Shown here: positions 1-9,125 of the stretch, piece by piece
Layout of the letters: each line of letters opens with the position of its first letter
Numbering within the stretch: position 1 is the stretch's first letter
DNA from: Pseudomonas frederiksbergensis
GTDB lineage: Bacteria; Pseudomonadota; Gammaproteobacteria; Pseudomonadales; Pseudomonadaceae
Direction: 5' to 3'
NCBI RefSeq assembly: GCF_001874645.1
Contig: NZ_CP017886.1
Span: forward strand, 2,542,001-2,606,000
Length of the DNA stretch: 64,000 bases
The notes under the pieces: generated by a model
The model's input: only the letters and a program-made list of their open reading frames with translations
Told to the model about the DNA's origin: nothing
The model's database searches: none
Position numbers and translations under genes: made by a program

Positions 1-288
1 GTAGGTCCACCCCAGAATGAAGCCTGCCATCGGTCCCAGGTAAGTGCTGGCGTATTGACCGAAAGAACCTGCGACCGGGTTGTGCACGGCCATCTCGCCG
101 AGGGCACGCATGACCATGAACACCGCTGCGCCACCGATCAGGTAGGCAAGCAGCACCGCAGGACCGGCCATCTGGATGGCCGAGGCAGAACCATAAAACA
201 GCCCGGTGCCGATCGCCGACCCCAGCGCCATGAAGCGAATATGTCGGGCAGATAGCCCGCGTTTCAAGCCGTTTGCTGGCTTTTGCAT
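1..288 (-). CDS. Amino-acid permease of the APC family (N-terminal part; gene runs off the window)
   Basis: The minus-strand reading frame starts with ATG at 288 and is open to the window edge, giving the first 96 residues. They begin [20 protein letters not shown] and continue into the APC hallmark [13 protein letters not shown], followed by a second membrane segment and the EMA motif typical of the ProY/LysP/AroP type. It lies just downstream of hutH on the same strand, the place where fluorescent pseudomonads carry the histidine permease HutT/ProY, so histidine uptake is the likely role (inference from context). Only the N-terminus is visible, so substrate cannot be read from the sequence. 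Confidence 0.85.
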   Translation of the reverse strand, partial: MQKPANGLKRGLSARHIRFMALGSAIGTGLFYGSASAIQMAGPAVLLAYLIGGAAVFMVMRALGEMAVHNPVAGSFGQYASTYLGPMAGFILGWTY

Positions 289-321
289 TTCTCGTCCTTA
301 GTTATTTTTATCGGCGGAAAT

Positions 322-352
322 GATCGTTCCCACGCTCCGCGTGGGAACGATC
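322..352. repeat. 31-bp perfect palindrome between hutH and the permease
   Basis: GATCGTTCCCACGC and GCGTGGGAACGATC are exact inverted arms around a 3-base loop. It follows the hutH stop closely on the minus strand and precedes the permease start, so it may act as a hairpin terminator or attenuator. The sequence also resembles a dispersed pseudomonad intergenic repeat. No T-tract follows in either direction. Confidence 0.7.
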
Positions 353-359
353 CGGTCGC

Positions 360-1892
360 TTACAGACTTGGCAACAGCTTCGCCATCACCAGCTCATTCA
401 AGCAACGCGAAGCCAGCAGTTCGATCGCGGCGTTGATGTCCGGTGCAAAGAAACGGTCCTTCTCGTAGAACGGTACTTTGGCGCGCAGGGTGCTGCGGGC
501 TTTTTCCAGTTTCGACGAAGTCTTCAGACCATCCCGCAGGTCCAGACCCTGGCACGCGGCCAGCCACTCGACAGCCAGAACGCCGCGAGTGTTTTCAGCC
601 ATTTCCCACAGACGCTTACCTGCGGCGGGTGCCATGGAAACATGGTCTTCCTGGTTGGCGGAAGTCGGCAGGCTGTCCACCGAATGCGGATGCGCCAGTG
701 CCTTGTTTTCGCTGGCCAGAGCAGCAGCGGTTACCTGGGCGATCATGAAGCCGGAGTTCACGCCACCGTTGGCCACCAGGAACGGCGGCAGTTGCGACAT
801 GTGCTTGTCCATCATCAGCGAGATGCGACGCTCGCTCAGGGAACCGATTTCAGCGATGGCCAGCGCCATGTTGTCGGCCGCCATGGCAACCGGTTCGGCG
901 TGGAAGTTACCGCCGGAGATCACGTCACCTTCAGCCGCGAAGACCAACGGGTTATCCGAAACAGCGTTGGCTTCGATTGCCAGCACTTCAGCGGCCTGAC
1001 GGAACTGAGTCAGGCAGGCGCCCATGACTTGTGGCTGGCAACGCAGCGAGTACGGGTCCTGAACCTTTTCGCAGTTTTCGTGCGAATCGGAAACCTGGCT
1101 GCGCTCACCCAGCAGGTCGCGGTAAGCGGCAGCGGCATCGATCTGGCCTTTTTGACCACGAGCAGCGTGAATCCGCGCATCGAACGGCGAACGCGAGCCC
1201 AGCACGGCTTCAACGGTCAGACCGCCAAGGGCCAGAGCGCCAGCGAACAGGTCTTCACCTTCGAACAGGCCACGCAGCGCGTAGGCGGTCGAAACCTGAG
1301 TACCGTTGAGCAGCGCCAGGCCTTCTTTGGCCGCCAGGGTCAGCGGCTTCAGGCCAGCCACTTTCAGCGCTTCAGTCGCTTCCAGCCATTCGCCTTTGTA
1401 ACGGGCCTTGCCTTCGCCCAGCAGCACCAGCGACATGTGGGCCAGCGGCGCCAGGTCACCGGAAGCACCGACCGAACCTTTCAATGGAATGTGCGGGTAA
1501 ACCTCGGCGTTGATCAGGGCGATCAGCGCGTCGATCACCACCCGGCGAATGCCGGAGAAACCACGGCTCAGGCTGTTGACCTTGAGCACCATGATCAGAC
1601 GCACCAGGGCGTCGCTGATCGGCTCGCCAACACCGGCAGCGTGAGACAACACCAGCGAGCGCTGGAGGTTTTCCAGGTCTTCGCTGGCAATGCGGGTCGA
1701 AGCCAGCAGGCCGAAACCGGTGTTGATGCCGTACGCGGTACGGTTTTCCACGAGGATCTGTTCCACGCAGGCAACACTGGCTTCGATCTGGGCCGACGCA
1801 CTGTCGTCGAGACGGACGTTGACCGGTTGCTGATAAACAGCACGCAGTTGGGCAAGACTCAGTTGGCCAGGGATAAGATTCAGAGCAGTCAC
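360..1892 (-). CDS. hutH: Histidine ammonia-lyase
   Basis: Converts L-histidine to urocanate and ammonia, the first step of the Hut pathway, in the cytoplasm. The 510-residue protein has the full family length. It carries the MIO-forming triad Ala143-Ser144-Gly145 in [14 protein letters not shown], the catalytic Tyr region [11 protein letters not shown] (about residues 51-61) and the conserved [10 protein letters not shown] motif near the C-terminus. The start is GTG at 1892: an AAAGGAG ribosome-binding site lies just upstream and the encoded start MTALNL aligns with the family. The overlapping ATG one base upstream is followed immediately by TGA, so it cannot be the start. It lies downstream of hutV on the same strand with a 218-bp gap. 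Confidence 0.97.
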   Translation of the reverse strand: MTALNLIPGQLSLAQLRAVYQQPVNVRLDDSASAQIEASVACVEQILVENRTAYGINTGFGLLASTRIASEDLENLQRSLVLSHAAGVGEPISDALVRLIMVLKVNSLSRGFSGIRRVVIDALIALINAEVYPHIPLKGSVGASGDLAPLAHMSLVLLGEGKARYKGEWLEATEALKVAGLKPLTLAAKEGLALLNGTQVSTAYALRGLFEGEDLFAGALALGGLTVEAVLGSRSPFDARIHAARGQKGQIDAAAAYRDLLGERSQVSDSHENCEKVQDPYSLRCQPQVMGACLTQFRQAAEVLAIEANAVSDNPLVFAAEGDVISGGNFHAEPVAMAADNMALAIAEIGSLSERRISLMMDKHMSQLPPFLVANGGVNSGFMIAQVTAAALASENKALAHPHSVDSLPTSANQEDHVSMAPAAGKRLWEMAENTRGVLAVEWLAACQGLDLRDGLKTSSKLEKARSTLRAKVPFYEKDRFFAPDINAAIELLASRCLNELVMAKLLPSL

Positions 1893-1919
1893 ATTTATTC
1901 TCCTTTTGAGAGTTTTTAT

Positions 1920-1937
1920 GCTCTTTATATCAAGAGC
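1920..1937. promoter_or_regulatory. Small inverted repeat upstream of hutH
   Basis: GCTCTT and AAGAGC flank TATATC, about 30 bp ahead of the hutH start. The AT-rich centre resembles a degenerate HutC-type operator, but it could equally be a 5'-UTR hairpin. The rest of the 218-bp hutV-hutH gap shows no other clear signal. Confidence 0.3.
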
Positions 1938-2110
1938 AGTTAACCAACCAGACGCTCCGGATGATTCCGTTGTCCGTCGCTGCCCGCTTCTTGAGAGGGA
2001 TGGCGCCTTGGCACGCTGGCTTTTGTAGAAATCAGTACAGCTTGGGTAACGCGGTTTACAGCAGTAGCGGGTCTTTCAAAATCAATTCAGCCTGGGACGT
2101 GGCAGCTCTC

Positions 2111-2935
2111 CTAAACCGTCGCCGCTCGACGCTGGACAAACCGGTCGACGTATTCATCGGCCGGCGAGTGAAGGATCTCTTTCGGCGTGCCAACCTGGAT
2201 CAACTGCCCATCCTTGAGAATCGCAATCCGGTTGCCAATGCGCACGGCTTCATCGAGGTCGTGGGTGATGAACACAATGGTCTTGTGCAAGGTCTGTTGC
2301 AGTTCGAGCAACTGGTCCTGCATCTCGGCGCGGATCAACGGATCAAGGGCACTGAAGGCTTCATCCATCAGAATGATGTCGGTGTCCGCCGCCAGGGCGC
2401 GGGCCAGGCCCACACGCTGACGCATACCGCCGGACAGCTGATGCGGGTATTTGTTTTCGTAGCCTTGAAGGCCCACGGTGTTGATCCAGTGCTGCGCGCG
2501 CTCAGCGCACACTTGCTTGCTTTCACCCCGCACTTTCAAACCGTAGGCGACGTTGTCCACTACGCTCTTGTGGGGCAACAGGCCGAAGCTCTGGAACACC
2601 ATGCTGATCTTGTGCCGACGAAATTCGCGCAGGGCTTCCATGTCGTATTGCAGGATGTCCACGCCGTCCACCAGGATCACGCCGCTGGTCGGGTCGATCA
2701 GGCGGTTGATGTGACGCACCAGTGTCGACTTGCCGGAACCTGACAGTCCCATGATCACGAATATTTCGCCGGTAGCGATGCTCAGTGACAGATCATTCAC
2801 ACCGATCACGCAACCGGTCTCGGCCAGCACCTGATCCTTGCTCTTGTTCTGTCGGATCATGTTCAGCGCGTCGGCCGAACGCTCACCGAAAATCTTGAAA
2901 ACGTTTTTGACTTCGATCTTGGCGGCGTCGTTCAT
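2111..2935 (-). CDS. hutV: ABC transporter ATP-binding protein of the histidine uptake system
   Basis: The 274-residue nucleotide-binding subunit belongs to the ProV/OpuAA/ChoV family. Visible motifs are Walker A GLSGSGKST, the signature LSGGMRQRVGLARAL, Walker B DIILMDEAFSALDP and the switch histidine in VFITHDLDEA. The N-terminal IKVFG-type extension (KNVFKIFGERSADAL) is typical of quaternary amine and histidine importers. It overlaps the 3' end of hutW by four bases (ATGA type), so the two are translationally coupled. Its place in the hut cluster indicates histidine import by HutXWV. The cognate binding protein gene is broken here (see 3854-3970). Confidence 0.9.
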   Translation of the reverse strand: MNDAAKIEVKNVFKIFGERSADALNMIRQNKSKDQVLAETGCVIGVNDLSLSIATGEIFVIMGLSGSGKSTLVRHINRLIDPTSGVILVDGVDILQYDMEALREFRRHKISMVFQSFGLLPHKSVVDNVAYGLKVRGESKQVCAERAQHWINTVGLQGYENKYPHQLSGGMRQRVGLARALAADTDIILMDEAFSALDPLIRAEMQDQLLELQQTLHKTIVFITHDLDEAVRIGNRIAILKDGQLIQVGTPKEILHSPADEYVDRFVQRRAATV

Positions 2936-3783
2936 TGGCTCACCTCATGCCGTGGACGACCGTAGGCTTGGGTAATGCGGTCAATGACCACCGCAAGAAT
3001 CACGATCGCCAGACCGGCTTCAAGACCACGCCCGACATTGAGGGTCTGGATACCCACCAGCACGTCTTCACCCAAGCCACGGGCACCGATCATCGAAGCG
3101 ATCACCACCATCGACAGGGCCATCATGGTGGTCTGGTTGATTCCGGCCATGATGCTCGGCAGCGCCAGCGGCAGTTGCACGCCGAACAGTTGCTGCCAGC
3201 GGTTGGCACCAAAGGCATTGATCGCTTCCATCACTTCGCCATCGACCTGGCGAATGCCCAGATCGGTCAGGCGAATCAGCGGCGGTACGGCGTAGATCAC
3301 AGTGGCGAAAATCGCCGGGACCTTGCCCAGACCGAACAGCATCAGCACCGGGATCAGGTACACGAAACTCGGCATGGTTTGCATGATGTCGAGCAGCGGC
3401 ATCAGCACTGAACGCAGACGATTGCTGCGCGCCGACAGAATGCCCAACGGAATGCCGATCAGCACCGAAATAATTGTCGACACCAGCATCAGTGCCAACG
3501 TTTGCATGAGCTTGTCCCAGAGGCCGACAGCGCCCACCAGGAACAGCAAACCAACGATCACCGCCGTCGTCATCCGCTTACGGGTGGCGTGCCAGGCAAT
3601 GCCGGCAACGATCACCAGCATCAACCACCACGGCGCCGCGCGCAGCAGGCCTTCGAGGTTGACGATGGCCCAGAGCAGGGTGTCGGAGATGTGGCGGAAC
3701 ACATCCCCGTAGTTGACGACCAGCGAATCAACCCAAACATTGACCCGGTCGGCGATGGAAAAGGTGAAGCTTTCGGGAAACAT
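2932..3783 (-). CDS. hutW: ABC transporter permease of the histidine uptake system
   Basis: The 283-residue inner-membrane permease is of the ProW/OpuAB type. It has an N-terminal periplasm-facing stretch, then at least five to six hydrophobic segments. The cytoplasmic EAA loop reads EAINAFGANRWQQLFGVQLPLALPSIMAGINQTTMM, shortened here to its core EAINAFGANRWQQLFGVQLP, around residues 180-200. It is coupled to hutV by overlapping stop and start codons. Upstream on the same strand lie a hairpin and the remnant of the binding-protein gene, so this permease and HutV now lack their local partner. Confidence 0.9.
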   Translation of the reverse strand: MFPESFTFSIADRVNVWVDSLVVNYGDVFRHISDTLLWAIVNLEGLLRAAPWWLMLVIVAGIAWHATRKRMTTAVIVGLLFLVGAVGLWDKLMQTLALMLVSTIISVLIGIPLGILSARSNRLRSVLMPLLDIMQTMPSFVYLIPVLMLFGLGKVPAIFATVIYAVPPLIRLTDLGIRQVDGEVMEAINAFGANRWQQLFGVQLPLALPSIMAGINQTTMMALSMVVIASMIGARGLGEDVLVGIQTLNVGRGLEAGLAIVILAVVIDRITQAYGRPRHEVSQ

Positions 3784-3816
3784 AAGAGACTCTCAATCAA
3801 GTGGATGTAGCGAACG

Positions 3817-3844
3817 TCCCGGCCAGCCTCTCGGTTAGCCGGGA
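3817..3844 (-). promoter_or_regulatory. Hairpin between binding-protein remnant and hutW
   Basis: On the minus strand TCCCGGC and GCCGGGA form a 7-bp stem between the remnant stop codon and hutW. Hairpins in this position are common after periplasmic binding-protein genes, where they stabilise the upstream part of the mRNA. Here the gene it would protect is gone. Confidence 0.45.
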
Positions 3845-3853
3845 GGTATCTGC

Positions 3854-3970
3854 CTACAGTTCCGCGTTGATTTTCCTGGCAGCGTCGGTGATGACCCACG
3901 ACTGCCAGATCTCAGGATGTTCCTTCACGAAGATCTTCGCCAGTTTCGTCCAATCAGATGGCTGCAACGC
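3854..3970 (-). pseudogene. hutX: C-terminal remnant of an ABC substrate-binding protein, probably hutX
   Basis: A minus-strand frame different from that of the upstream permease reads 38 codons from ALQPSDWTKLAKIFVKEHPE through IWQSWV to KINAEL and a TAG stop at 3854-3856. The PEIWQSWV-type ending resembles OpuAC/ProX-family binding proteins, and the position directly upstream of hutW is where hutX sits in related strains. No start codon or N-terminal domain exists upstream: the frame runs into the 3' end of the CodB-like gene at about 3960. I read this as a deletion that removed most of hutX. The family assignment rests on the short C-terminus and context. Confidence 0.7.
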
Positions 3971-5420
3971 GATCCGCCCCGTTTGTTTTCACTTTTACAG
4001 CGTCGTCCTGCTCTACCGGCAGTATCAGGCGCTCGGGTACTGCGCTATGCCACTTCTTGGCGGCGAAGTAGTACATCGCTGCCGGTACCACCAGACCGAT
4101 GATCCACGAGATGTCGGTATCACCGAGGCTCGCGACCAGAGGGCCGGTGTAGAAGTGGGTGGAAATGAACGGCATTTGAATCAACACACCGAACACGTAA
4201 ATGCTGATGCCCATGATGTTCCAGCGACCGTAGCGCCCCTCAGGGTTGGACAGTGCAGGAATGTCATAGCGCTCTTTGGTGATGCAGTAGAAGTCCACCA
4301 GATTGATCGCGCTCCACGGCGTGAAGAACGCCAGCAGGAACAGGATGAACGCGGAGAATTCCTTGAGGAACGAGTCCTTGCCAAGCAATGCCAGCGCAGC
4401 GGCAAGCGACACCATGATGAAGATGTACAGCAGGCGCACACCGCTTCCGATATGCCGGCTGCCACGGAAGCCACTGATGATCGTCGCGATCGACATGAAG
4501 CTGCCGTAGGCGTTCAACGTGGTCACGGTGACTTTGCCAAACGCCACGGCGAAGTACAGCAGCGCCGCGACAATCCCGGTACCGCCCAGGCTGACGATGA
4601 ACGACACCTCGTGGTGAGCGAACTGCGAACCGGCCAGGGCTGCGGCGAACACACCGAAGACCATCGACGCCTGTGCACCGATCACCGACCCCAGGCCAAC
4701 GGCCCAGAAGGTTTTCGACGCAGAGGTGCTGCGCGGCAGGTACCGCGAGTAGTCCGCCACATAAGGGCCGAACGCGATCTGCCAGGATGCCGACAGTGAC
4801 ACCGCCAACAGGAAGCTCGCGATAGAGAAATGCTTGTTGCCCAGCAACGCTGCGATGTCGTTACCGGCCAGCAGTTTGTAGAACAGGTAGATGAACGCCA
4901 CCACGCCCAGCACACTGGCGATCCGGCCGATACCGTGGATCACCCGATAGCCGAACATGGTGAAGACCATGATGCTGCCTGCGAACAGAGTGATACCGAC
5001 CCAGTCTTCGACGTGCAGCAACTGCGCGACCGCCTGCCCCGCCAGCAAGGAGCCGCTGGCCGAAAAGCCGATGTACATCAGGCACACCAGCACCAGCGGA
5101 ATCACCGCCCCATACACGCCAAACTGCACGCGGCTGGAGATCATTTGCGGCAAGCCGAGTTGCGGACCTTGGGCGGCGTGCAGCGCCATGACGCCACCGC
5201 CGAGCAATTGGCCGATCAGCAAACCGATCAACGACCAGAACACATCCCCGCCGAGCACCACGGCCAAGGCCCCGGTGACAATCGCGGTGATTTGCAGGTT
5301 GGCACCCAACCACAGGGTGAACTGACTCAATAGACGACCGTGTCTTTCCGCTTCCGGGATGTAGTCGATCGAACGTTTCTCGATCAACGGCTTACTGCTT
5401 ACACGATCATCATTAGCCAT
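3954..5420 (-). CDS. codB: NCS1-family permease, CodB-like; probable urocanate or histidine-pathway transporter
   Basis: The 488-residue polytopic membrane protein has about 12 hydrophobic segments. The N-terminal cytoplasmic tail ends in DYIPEAERHGRLLSQFTLWL, then helix 1 with GANLQI, as in cytosine/purine permeases. Within the hut operons of fluorescent pseudomonads a CodB-like gene next to hutU is linked to urocanate uptake, so cytosine is probably not the substrate. The last residues (KTNGADRVAAI) run into the hutX remnant: the stop at 3954 lies inside sequence that also encodes the binding-protein tail in another frame, so the final few residues may be deletion-generated. Confidence 0.85.
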   Translation of the reverse strand: MANDDRVSSKPLIEKRSIDYIPEAERHGRLLSQFTLWLGANLQITAIVTGALAVVLGGDVFWSLIGLLIGQLLGGGVMALHAAQGPQLGLPQMISSRVQFGVYGAVIPLVLVCLMYIGFSASGSLLAGQAVAQLLHVEDWVGITLFAGSIMVFTMFGYRVIHGIGRIASVLGVVAFIYLFYKLLAGNDIAALLGNKHFSIASFLLAVSLSASWQIAFGPYVADYSRYLPRSTSASKTFWAVGLGSVIGAQASMVFGVFAAALAGSQFAHHEVSFIVSLGGTGIVAALLYFAVAFGKVTVTTLNAYGSFMSIATIISGFRGSRHIGSGVRLLYIFIMVSLAAALALLGKDSFLKEFSAFILFLLAFFTPWSAINLVDFYCITKERYDIPALSNPEGRYGRWNIMGISIYVFGVLIQMPFISTHFYTGPLVASLGDTDISWIIGLVVPAAMYYFAAKKWHSAVPERLILPVEQDDAVKVKTNGADRVAAI

Positions 5421-5464
5421 GGTTCAACCTCTGTGGATTGTTATTAGAGTTGACTCAATCCCCC

Positions 5465-5547
5465 GTAGGAGCTGCCGCAGGCTGCGATCTTTTGATCTTC
5501 AGCGCCCGTTATGACGCTAAAGGATCGCAGCCTGCGGCAGCTCCTAC
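5465..5547. repeat. REP inverted pair
   Basis: Two copies of the 25-bp pseudomonad REP core lie head to head at 5465-5489 and 5523-5547, separated by 33 bp. They occupy the gap between hutU (upstream on the minus strand) and the CodB-like gene, so any transcript crossing it would fold into a long hairpin. Confidence 0.9.
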
Positions 5548-5588
5548 AGGTTTTGCATCGGGCCACCCATGACAGGCGGCCCATTCGT

Positions 5589-7292
5589 TTATTTACCGGT
5601 GATCATCGGCAGGTTCAGGCCCTGCTCGTTGGCGCAGTCGATCGCGATCTGGTAGCCGGCATCGGCGTGACGCATAACACCGGTCGCCGGGTCGTTGTGC
5701 AGAACGCGAGCGATACGCTCGGCCGCTTCGTCAGTACCGTCGCAGACAATCACCATGCCCGAGTGCTGGGAGAAGCCCATGCCGACGCCGCCGCCGTGGT
5801 GCAGGGAAACCCAGGTCGCGCCGCTCGCGGTGTTGAGCAAGGCGTTGAGCAGTGGCCAGTCGGACACGGCATCGGAACCGTCCTGCATGGATTCGGTTTC
5901 GCGGTTAGGGCTGGCCACCGAACCGGAGTCCAGGTGGTCGCGACCGATCACGATCGGGGCGGACAGCTCGCCGCTGCGGACCATTTCGTTGAACGCCAGA
6001 CCCAGCTTGGCGCGCAGACCCAGGCCCACCCAGCAGATACGTGCCGGCAGACCCTGGAAGCTGATGCGCTCGCGCGCCATGTCCAGCCAGTTGTGCAGAT
6101 GAGCGTCGTCCGGAATCAGCTCTTTGACCTTGGCGTCGGTTTTGTAGATGTCTTCAGCGTTGCCCGACAGCGCAGCCCAACGGAACGGACCGATACCGCG
6201 GCAGAACAGCGGACGGATGTAAGCCGGTACGAAGCCTGGGAAGTCGAATGCGTTCTCGACGCCTTCTTCTTGCGCCATCTGACGGATGTTGTTGCCGTAG
6301 TCGAAGGTCGGGATCCCCATTTTCTGGAAGTCGAGCATGGCTTTGACGTGCACGGCCATCGATTGCTTGGCGGCTTTGACCACAGCAGCCGGCTCGGTCT
6401 TGGCGCGAGCGCGGTATTCGTCCCAGGTCCAGCCGGCCGGCAGGTAACCGTTGAGTGGGTCGTGGGCGCTGGTCTGGTCGGTGACCATGTCCGGGCGCAC
6501 GCCGCGCTTGACCAGTTCAGGCAGGATTTCAGCCGCGTTGCCAAGCAGGGCGATGGAAATCGCTTTGCCTTCCTTGGTGTATTTGGCGATACGCGCCAGA
6601 GCGTCGTCGAGGTCTTTGGCTTGCTCATCGACATAACGGCTGTTCAAACGGAAATCGATGCTCACTTGTTGGCATTCGATGTTCAGCGAGCACGCGCCGG
6701 CCAGGGTTGCGGCCAGTGGTTGAGCGCCGCCCATGCCGCCCAGACCGGCAGTCAGGACCCAGCGACCGGTGAGGTTGTCGTTGTAGTGTTGGCGACCGGC
6801 CTCAACGAACGTTTCGTAGGTGCCCTGAACGATGCCCTGGCTGCCGATGTAGATCCAGCTGCCGGCAGTCATCTGGCCGTACATGGCCAGGCCTTTGGCG
6901 TCCAGTTCGTTGAAGTGCTCCCAGCTCGCCCAGTGTGGCACCAGGTTGGAGTTGGCGATCAGCACGCGTGGCGCGTTGCTGTGCGTCTTGAAGACGCCGA
7001 CCGGCTTGCCGGATTGCACCAGCAGGGTTTCGTCGTCATTCAGGTTGGTCAGGCTCTCGACGATCTTGTCGTAGCATTCCCAGTTACGTGCCGCGCGACC
7101 GATACCGCCGTAAACCACCAGTTCTTTAGGGTTCTCGGCAACTTCCGGGTCGAGGTTGTTCATCAACATGCGCAGCGGCGCTTCGGTCAGCCAGCTCTTG
7201 GCGGTCAGCTTGTTGCCGCGGGCAGCACGGATTTCAACGTCACGGTGCTTAGTAAAAGTGACGGGGGTCGGTTTCTGGGTATTGTCAGTCAC
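5589..7292 (-). CDS. hutU: Urocanate hydratase (urocanase)
   Basis: Hydrates urocanate to imidazolonepropionate using tightly bound NAD+ as electrophile; cytoplasmic, step two of histidine breakdown. The 567 residues match the usual 555-570. Recognisable blocks are the N-terminal [20 protein letters not shown], the glycine-rich [17 protein letters not shown]-binding loop (about residue 175-190), the active-site Cys segment [20 protein letters not shown], and [15 protein letters not shown] near the C-terminus. The ATG start at 7292 has a GGAG-type ribosome-binding site. Upstream are a sigma-54 promoter and a HutC operator, so it heads its transcript. Confidence 0.97.
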   Translation of the reverse strand: MTDNTQKPTPVTFTKHRDVEIRAARGNKLTAKSWLTEAPLRMLMNNLDPEVAENPKELVVYGGIGRAARNWECYDKIVESLTNLNDDETLLVQSGKPVGVFKTHSNAPRVLIANSNLVPHWASWEHFNELDAKGLAMYGQMTAGSWIYIGSQGIVQGTYETFVEAGRQHYNDNLTGRWVLTAGLGGMGGAQPLAATLAGACSLNIECQQVSIDFRLNSRYVDEQAKDLDDALARIAKYTKEGKAISIALLGNAAEILPELVKRGVRPDMVTDQTSAHDPLNGYLPAGWTWDEYRARAKTEPAAVVKAAKQSMAVHVKAMLDFQKMGIPTFDYGNNIRQMAQEEGVENAFDFPGFVPAYIRPLFCRGIGPFRWAALSGNAEDIYKTDAKVKELIPDDAHLHNWLDMARERISFQGLPARICWVGLGLRAKLGLAFNEMVRSGELSAPIVIGRDHLDSGSVASPNRETESMQDGSDAVSDWPLLNALLNTASGATWVSLHHGGGVGMGFSQHSGMVIVCDGTDEAAERIARVLHNDPATGVMRHADAGYQIAIDCANEQGLNLPMITGK

Positions 7293-7423
7293 GAAAAGAA
7301 CTCCTCAGCAATCAATCCAAACCAGCCCAGACAGTGGGCGAGCAAGCCAATGCGCGAACGGTGCACATCGGCGAATCAGTGGACGATGGTCGAGTCTTCG
7401 TGACTCATACGCATACGTCTTTA

Positions 7424-7437
7424 CTTGTACATACAAG
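7424..7437. promoter_or_regulatory. HutC-type operator upstream of hutU
   Basis: CTTGTACATACAAG is a near-perfect palindrome matching the TGTATATACA-type operator of the GntR repressor HutC. It lies only a few bases downstream of the -12 element of the predicted sigma-54 promoter, so bound HutC would block the transcription start until urocanate releases it. Confidence 0.65.
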
Positions 7438-7440
7438 CAT

Positions 7441-7458
7441 ATGCAATCAAGCGGCCAA
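7441..7458 (-). promoter_or_regulatory. Sigma-54 promoter of hutU
   Basis: The minus strand reads TTGGCCGCTTGATTGCAT, which has the GG-N10-GC spacing and TTGCA -12 box of RpoN promoters. It lies about 150 bp ahead of hutU. In pseudomonads hut expression depends on RpoN with the activators CbrB or NtrC (family knowledge). I did not find a convincing upstream activator site by eye. Confidence 0.65.
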
Positions 7459-7661
7459 CTTGCTGAATGGGCCTTCAATAAAGTTTTGTATCTGGCTGAA
7501 AGCCCTTGGGACAAGGGTTTGGCGGGTAGCAGTTTTTCTTTGGCGGTTTTTTTTCGAGAAGTGACAATTGTTACCTGTGCGCGTTTTTTTGCCGCGCTGG
7601 GGCGTTCGGTAACAAATTGGTGCGCACAGGGAAACGGATTACCGGAATCCAGAAAGCAAAA

Positions 7662-7729
7662 GATCGCAGCCTTCGGCAGCTCCTACGCAGGGATAACCTG
7701 TTCCGTAGGAGCTGCCGCAGGCTGCGATC
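7662..7729. repeat. REP inverted pair
   Basis: Left arm 7662-7686 (GATCGCAGCCTTCGGCAGCT form) and right arm 7705-7729 flank an 18-bp spacer. It sits between hutD and hutU, just beyond the hutD stop codon, and may serve as terminator or mRNA end for the hutC-hutD transcript. Confidence 0.9.
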
Positions 7730-7746
7730 TTTTTAAGAAGACTGGA

Positions 7747-8319
7747 TCAGAGCGCTGTCAGTTCAATCACACAGCACTGGCCGCTGACGGAAACATCCAG
7801 CAGCCCGGTGTTACCGCTCAGTTGCAGGCAATCATGACGACCCAGAGCATGGGCCGCGTTGCCATCGATCTGAACCTTCAGCGCTTCAGCCACGCTGAAA
7901 ATCAGCAGCGCTCCCGCCGAACTGAAAAACCGTTGGGCCCCATCGCCCCACTGCAATCGCGCCTGGTAACGATTCGGCGCATAAATCAGGTTGAAGTCGC
8001 GAATCGCACCGCCAAGCAGCGTGCAGGAAACCTGGCTTTCACCGCTGAACGCAAACGGGTCCAGCGGTAACAGTGGCCGCGTGTTCTGGCCGTCGACCGT
8101 CAAGGTCATGCCTTCGCCCTGCAGCACGGTGATGACCCGCTCGTAACCGGCAAAGGTCGAGAACCCGCCCGACTCACCGATATCGGCAATCGACAGGCGC
8201 CAGCCAAAGCCATCCAGACCAGTGCCTGCATCGCGGGTGATTTCTTCAGTGCTGCCGCCGCCGTTTTTCCACGGCATGCGCGGATAATTGGCGGCACGCA
8301 TTACGTTCAACTGGCTCAT
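7747..8319 (-). CDS. hutD: HutD family protein
   Basis: The 190-residue cupin-fold HutD protein has the family start MNVMRAANYPRMPWKNGGGSTEEI (core YPRMPWKNGGG) and the block LSIADIGESGGFSTFAGYER. HutD is known to set an upper limit on hut expression in P. fluorescens, probably by binding formimidoylglutamate or urocanate; it is cytoplasmic. It lies 26 bp after hutC on the same strand, in the conserved hutCD operon. Confidence 0.93.
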   Translation of the reverse strand: MSQLNVMRAANYPRMPWKNGGGSTEEITRDAGTGLDGFGWRLSIADIGESGGFSTFAGYERVITVLQGEGMTLTVDGQNTRPLLPLDPFAFSGESQVSCTLLGGAIRDFNLIYAPNRYQARLQWGDGAQRFFSSAGALLIFSVAEALKVQIDGNAAHALGRHDCLQLSGNTGLLDVSVSGQCCVIELTAL

Positions 8320-8345
8320 TCATGCCTCTTATTATTGATGGCTCT

Positions 8346-9095
8346 TTATTTATGGAACCGCCCTTCCAGACGATGACGGGAACCGGGGTGGATCAGACGA
8401 GCGGCCGTCACTGGCTGACGCCCGGACCAGGTCCGACGACGGATCAGCAGGCACGGCTCGCCTTTTTCAATCTGCAGCAACTTGCATTCGGAAGGCTCGG
8501 CAAGAATCGCTTCGACCACGTGCTCGCCTTCGGTCAATGGCGCAACCTGATTCAGATAGGCATAAGGCGTTTGCAGGGTGAAGTCTTGCTTGAGGTATTC
8601 CGGCGCGACCAGGGCATTGACGAAACGGTCCTCGATTTGCACGGGAATGTCGTTCTCGAAATGCACGATCAGCGAGTGGAAGACCTTCTGGCCTTCACGC
8701 ATGTCCAGCGCCAGGGCGCGCTCGGAACCGGCGGCCTCTTCTTCCAGAGTGATGACCTTGCACGTGTGGCGATGACCACGGGAGGCGATTTCGTCGGCAA
8801 TGTTATGCACTTCGAACAGCGCGGACTGGCTCTTGGGTTCGGCCACAAAGGTGCCGACGCCCTGCATGCGCACCAACAGGCCGTCAGTCGTCATCTCGCG
8901 CAGGGCGCGGTTGATGGTCATGCGGCTGAAACCCAACTGACTGACCAGCTCGCTTTCTGACGGCACGCGGTAGTGCGGCGGCCAGTTTCCACTGTCGATT
9001 TGCTGGGTGATCATCTGTTTGACGCGAGCGTACAAGGGCGCCGGACTGTCGCCCAGATTGGCACTCAGCGGTGAGACTGCAGGCGGAGTCGGCAC
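8346..9095 (-). CDS. hutC: Histidine utilisation repressor (GntR family)
   Basis: The 249-residue repressor has an N-terminal winged helix (APLYARVKQMI to the recognition region ESELVSQLGFSRMTINRALR) and a C-terminal UTRA ligand domain (VFHSLIVHFENDIPVQIEDR). Urocanate is the known inducer of the family. I place the start at the GTG at 9095 (VPTPPAVSPL), because AAGGA lies six bases upstream and the protein then aligns with other HutC proteins. A longer frame reaching 9173 would be read through a 55-bp inverted repeat and is unlikely. It is divergent from hutF, with operators in between, so it should regulate both transcripts. Confidence 0.93.
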   Translation of the reverse strand: MPTPPAVSPLSANLGDSPAPLYARVKQMITQQIDSGNWPPHYRVPSESELVSQLGFSRMTINRALREMTTDGLLVRMQGVGTFVAEPKSQSALFEVHNIADEIASRGHRHTCKVITLEEEAAGSERALALDMREGQKVFHSLIVHFENDIPVQIEDRFVNALVAPEYLKQDFTLQTPYAYLNQVAPLTEGEHVVEAILAEPSECKLLQIEKGEPCLLIRRRTWSGRQPVTAARLIHPGSRHRLEGRFHK

Positions 9096-9125
9096 AGGAA
9101 ATCCTTGTTCGTTGATGAAAGTGAT

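Noticed and set aside
5511..7403. 630-codon plus-strand frame opposite hutU
   Set aside because: It is the antisense shadow of hutU, produced by high third-position GC; its translation lacks domains and is rich in Arg, His and Gln.
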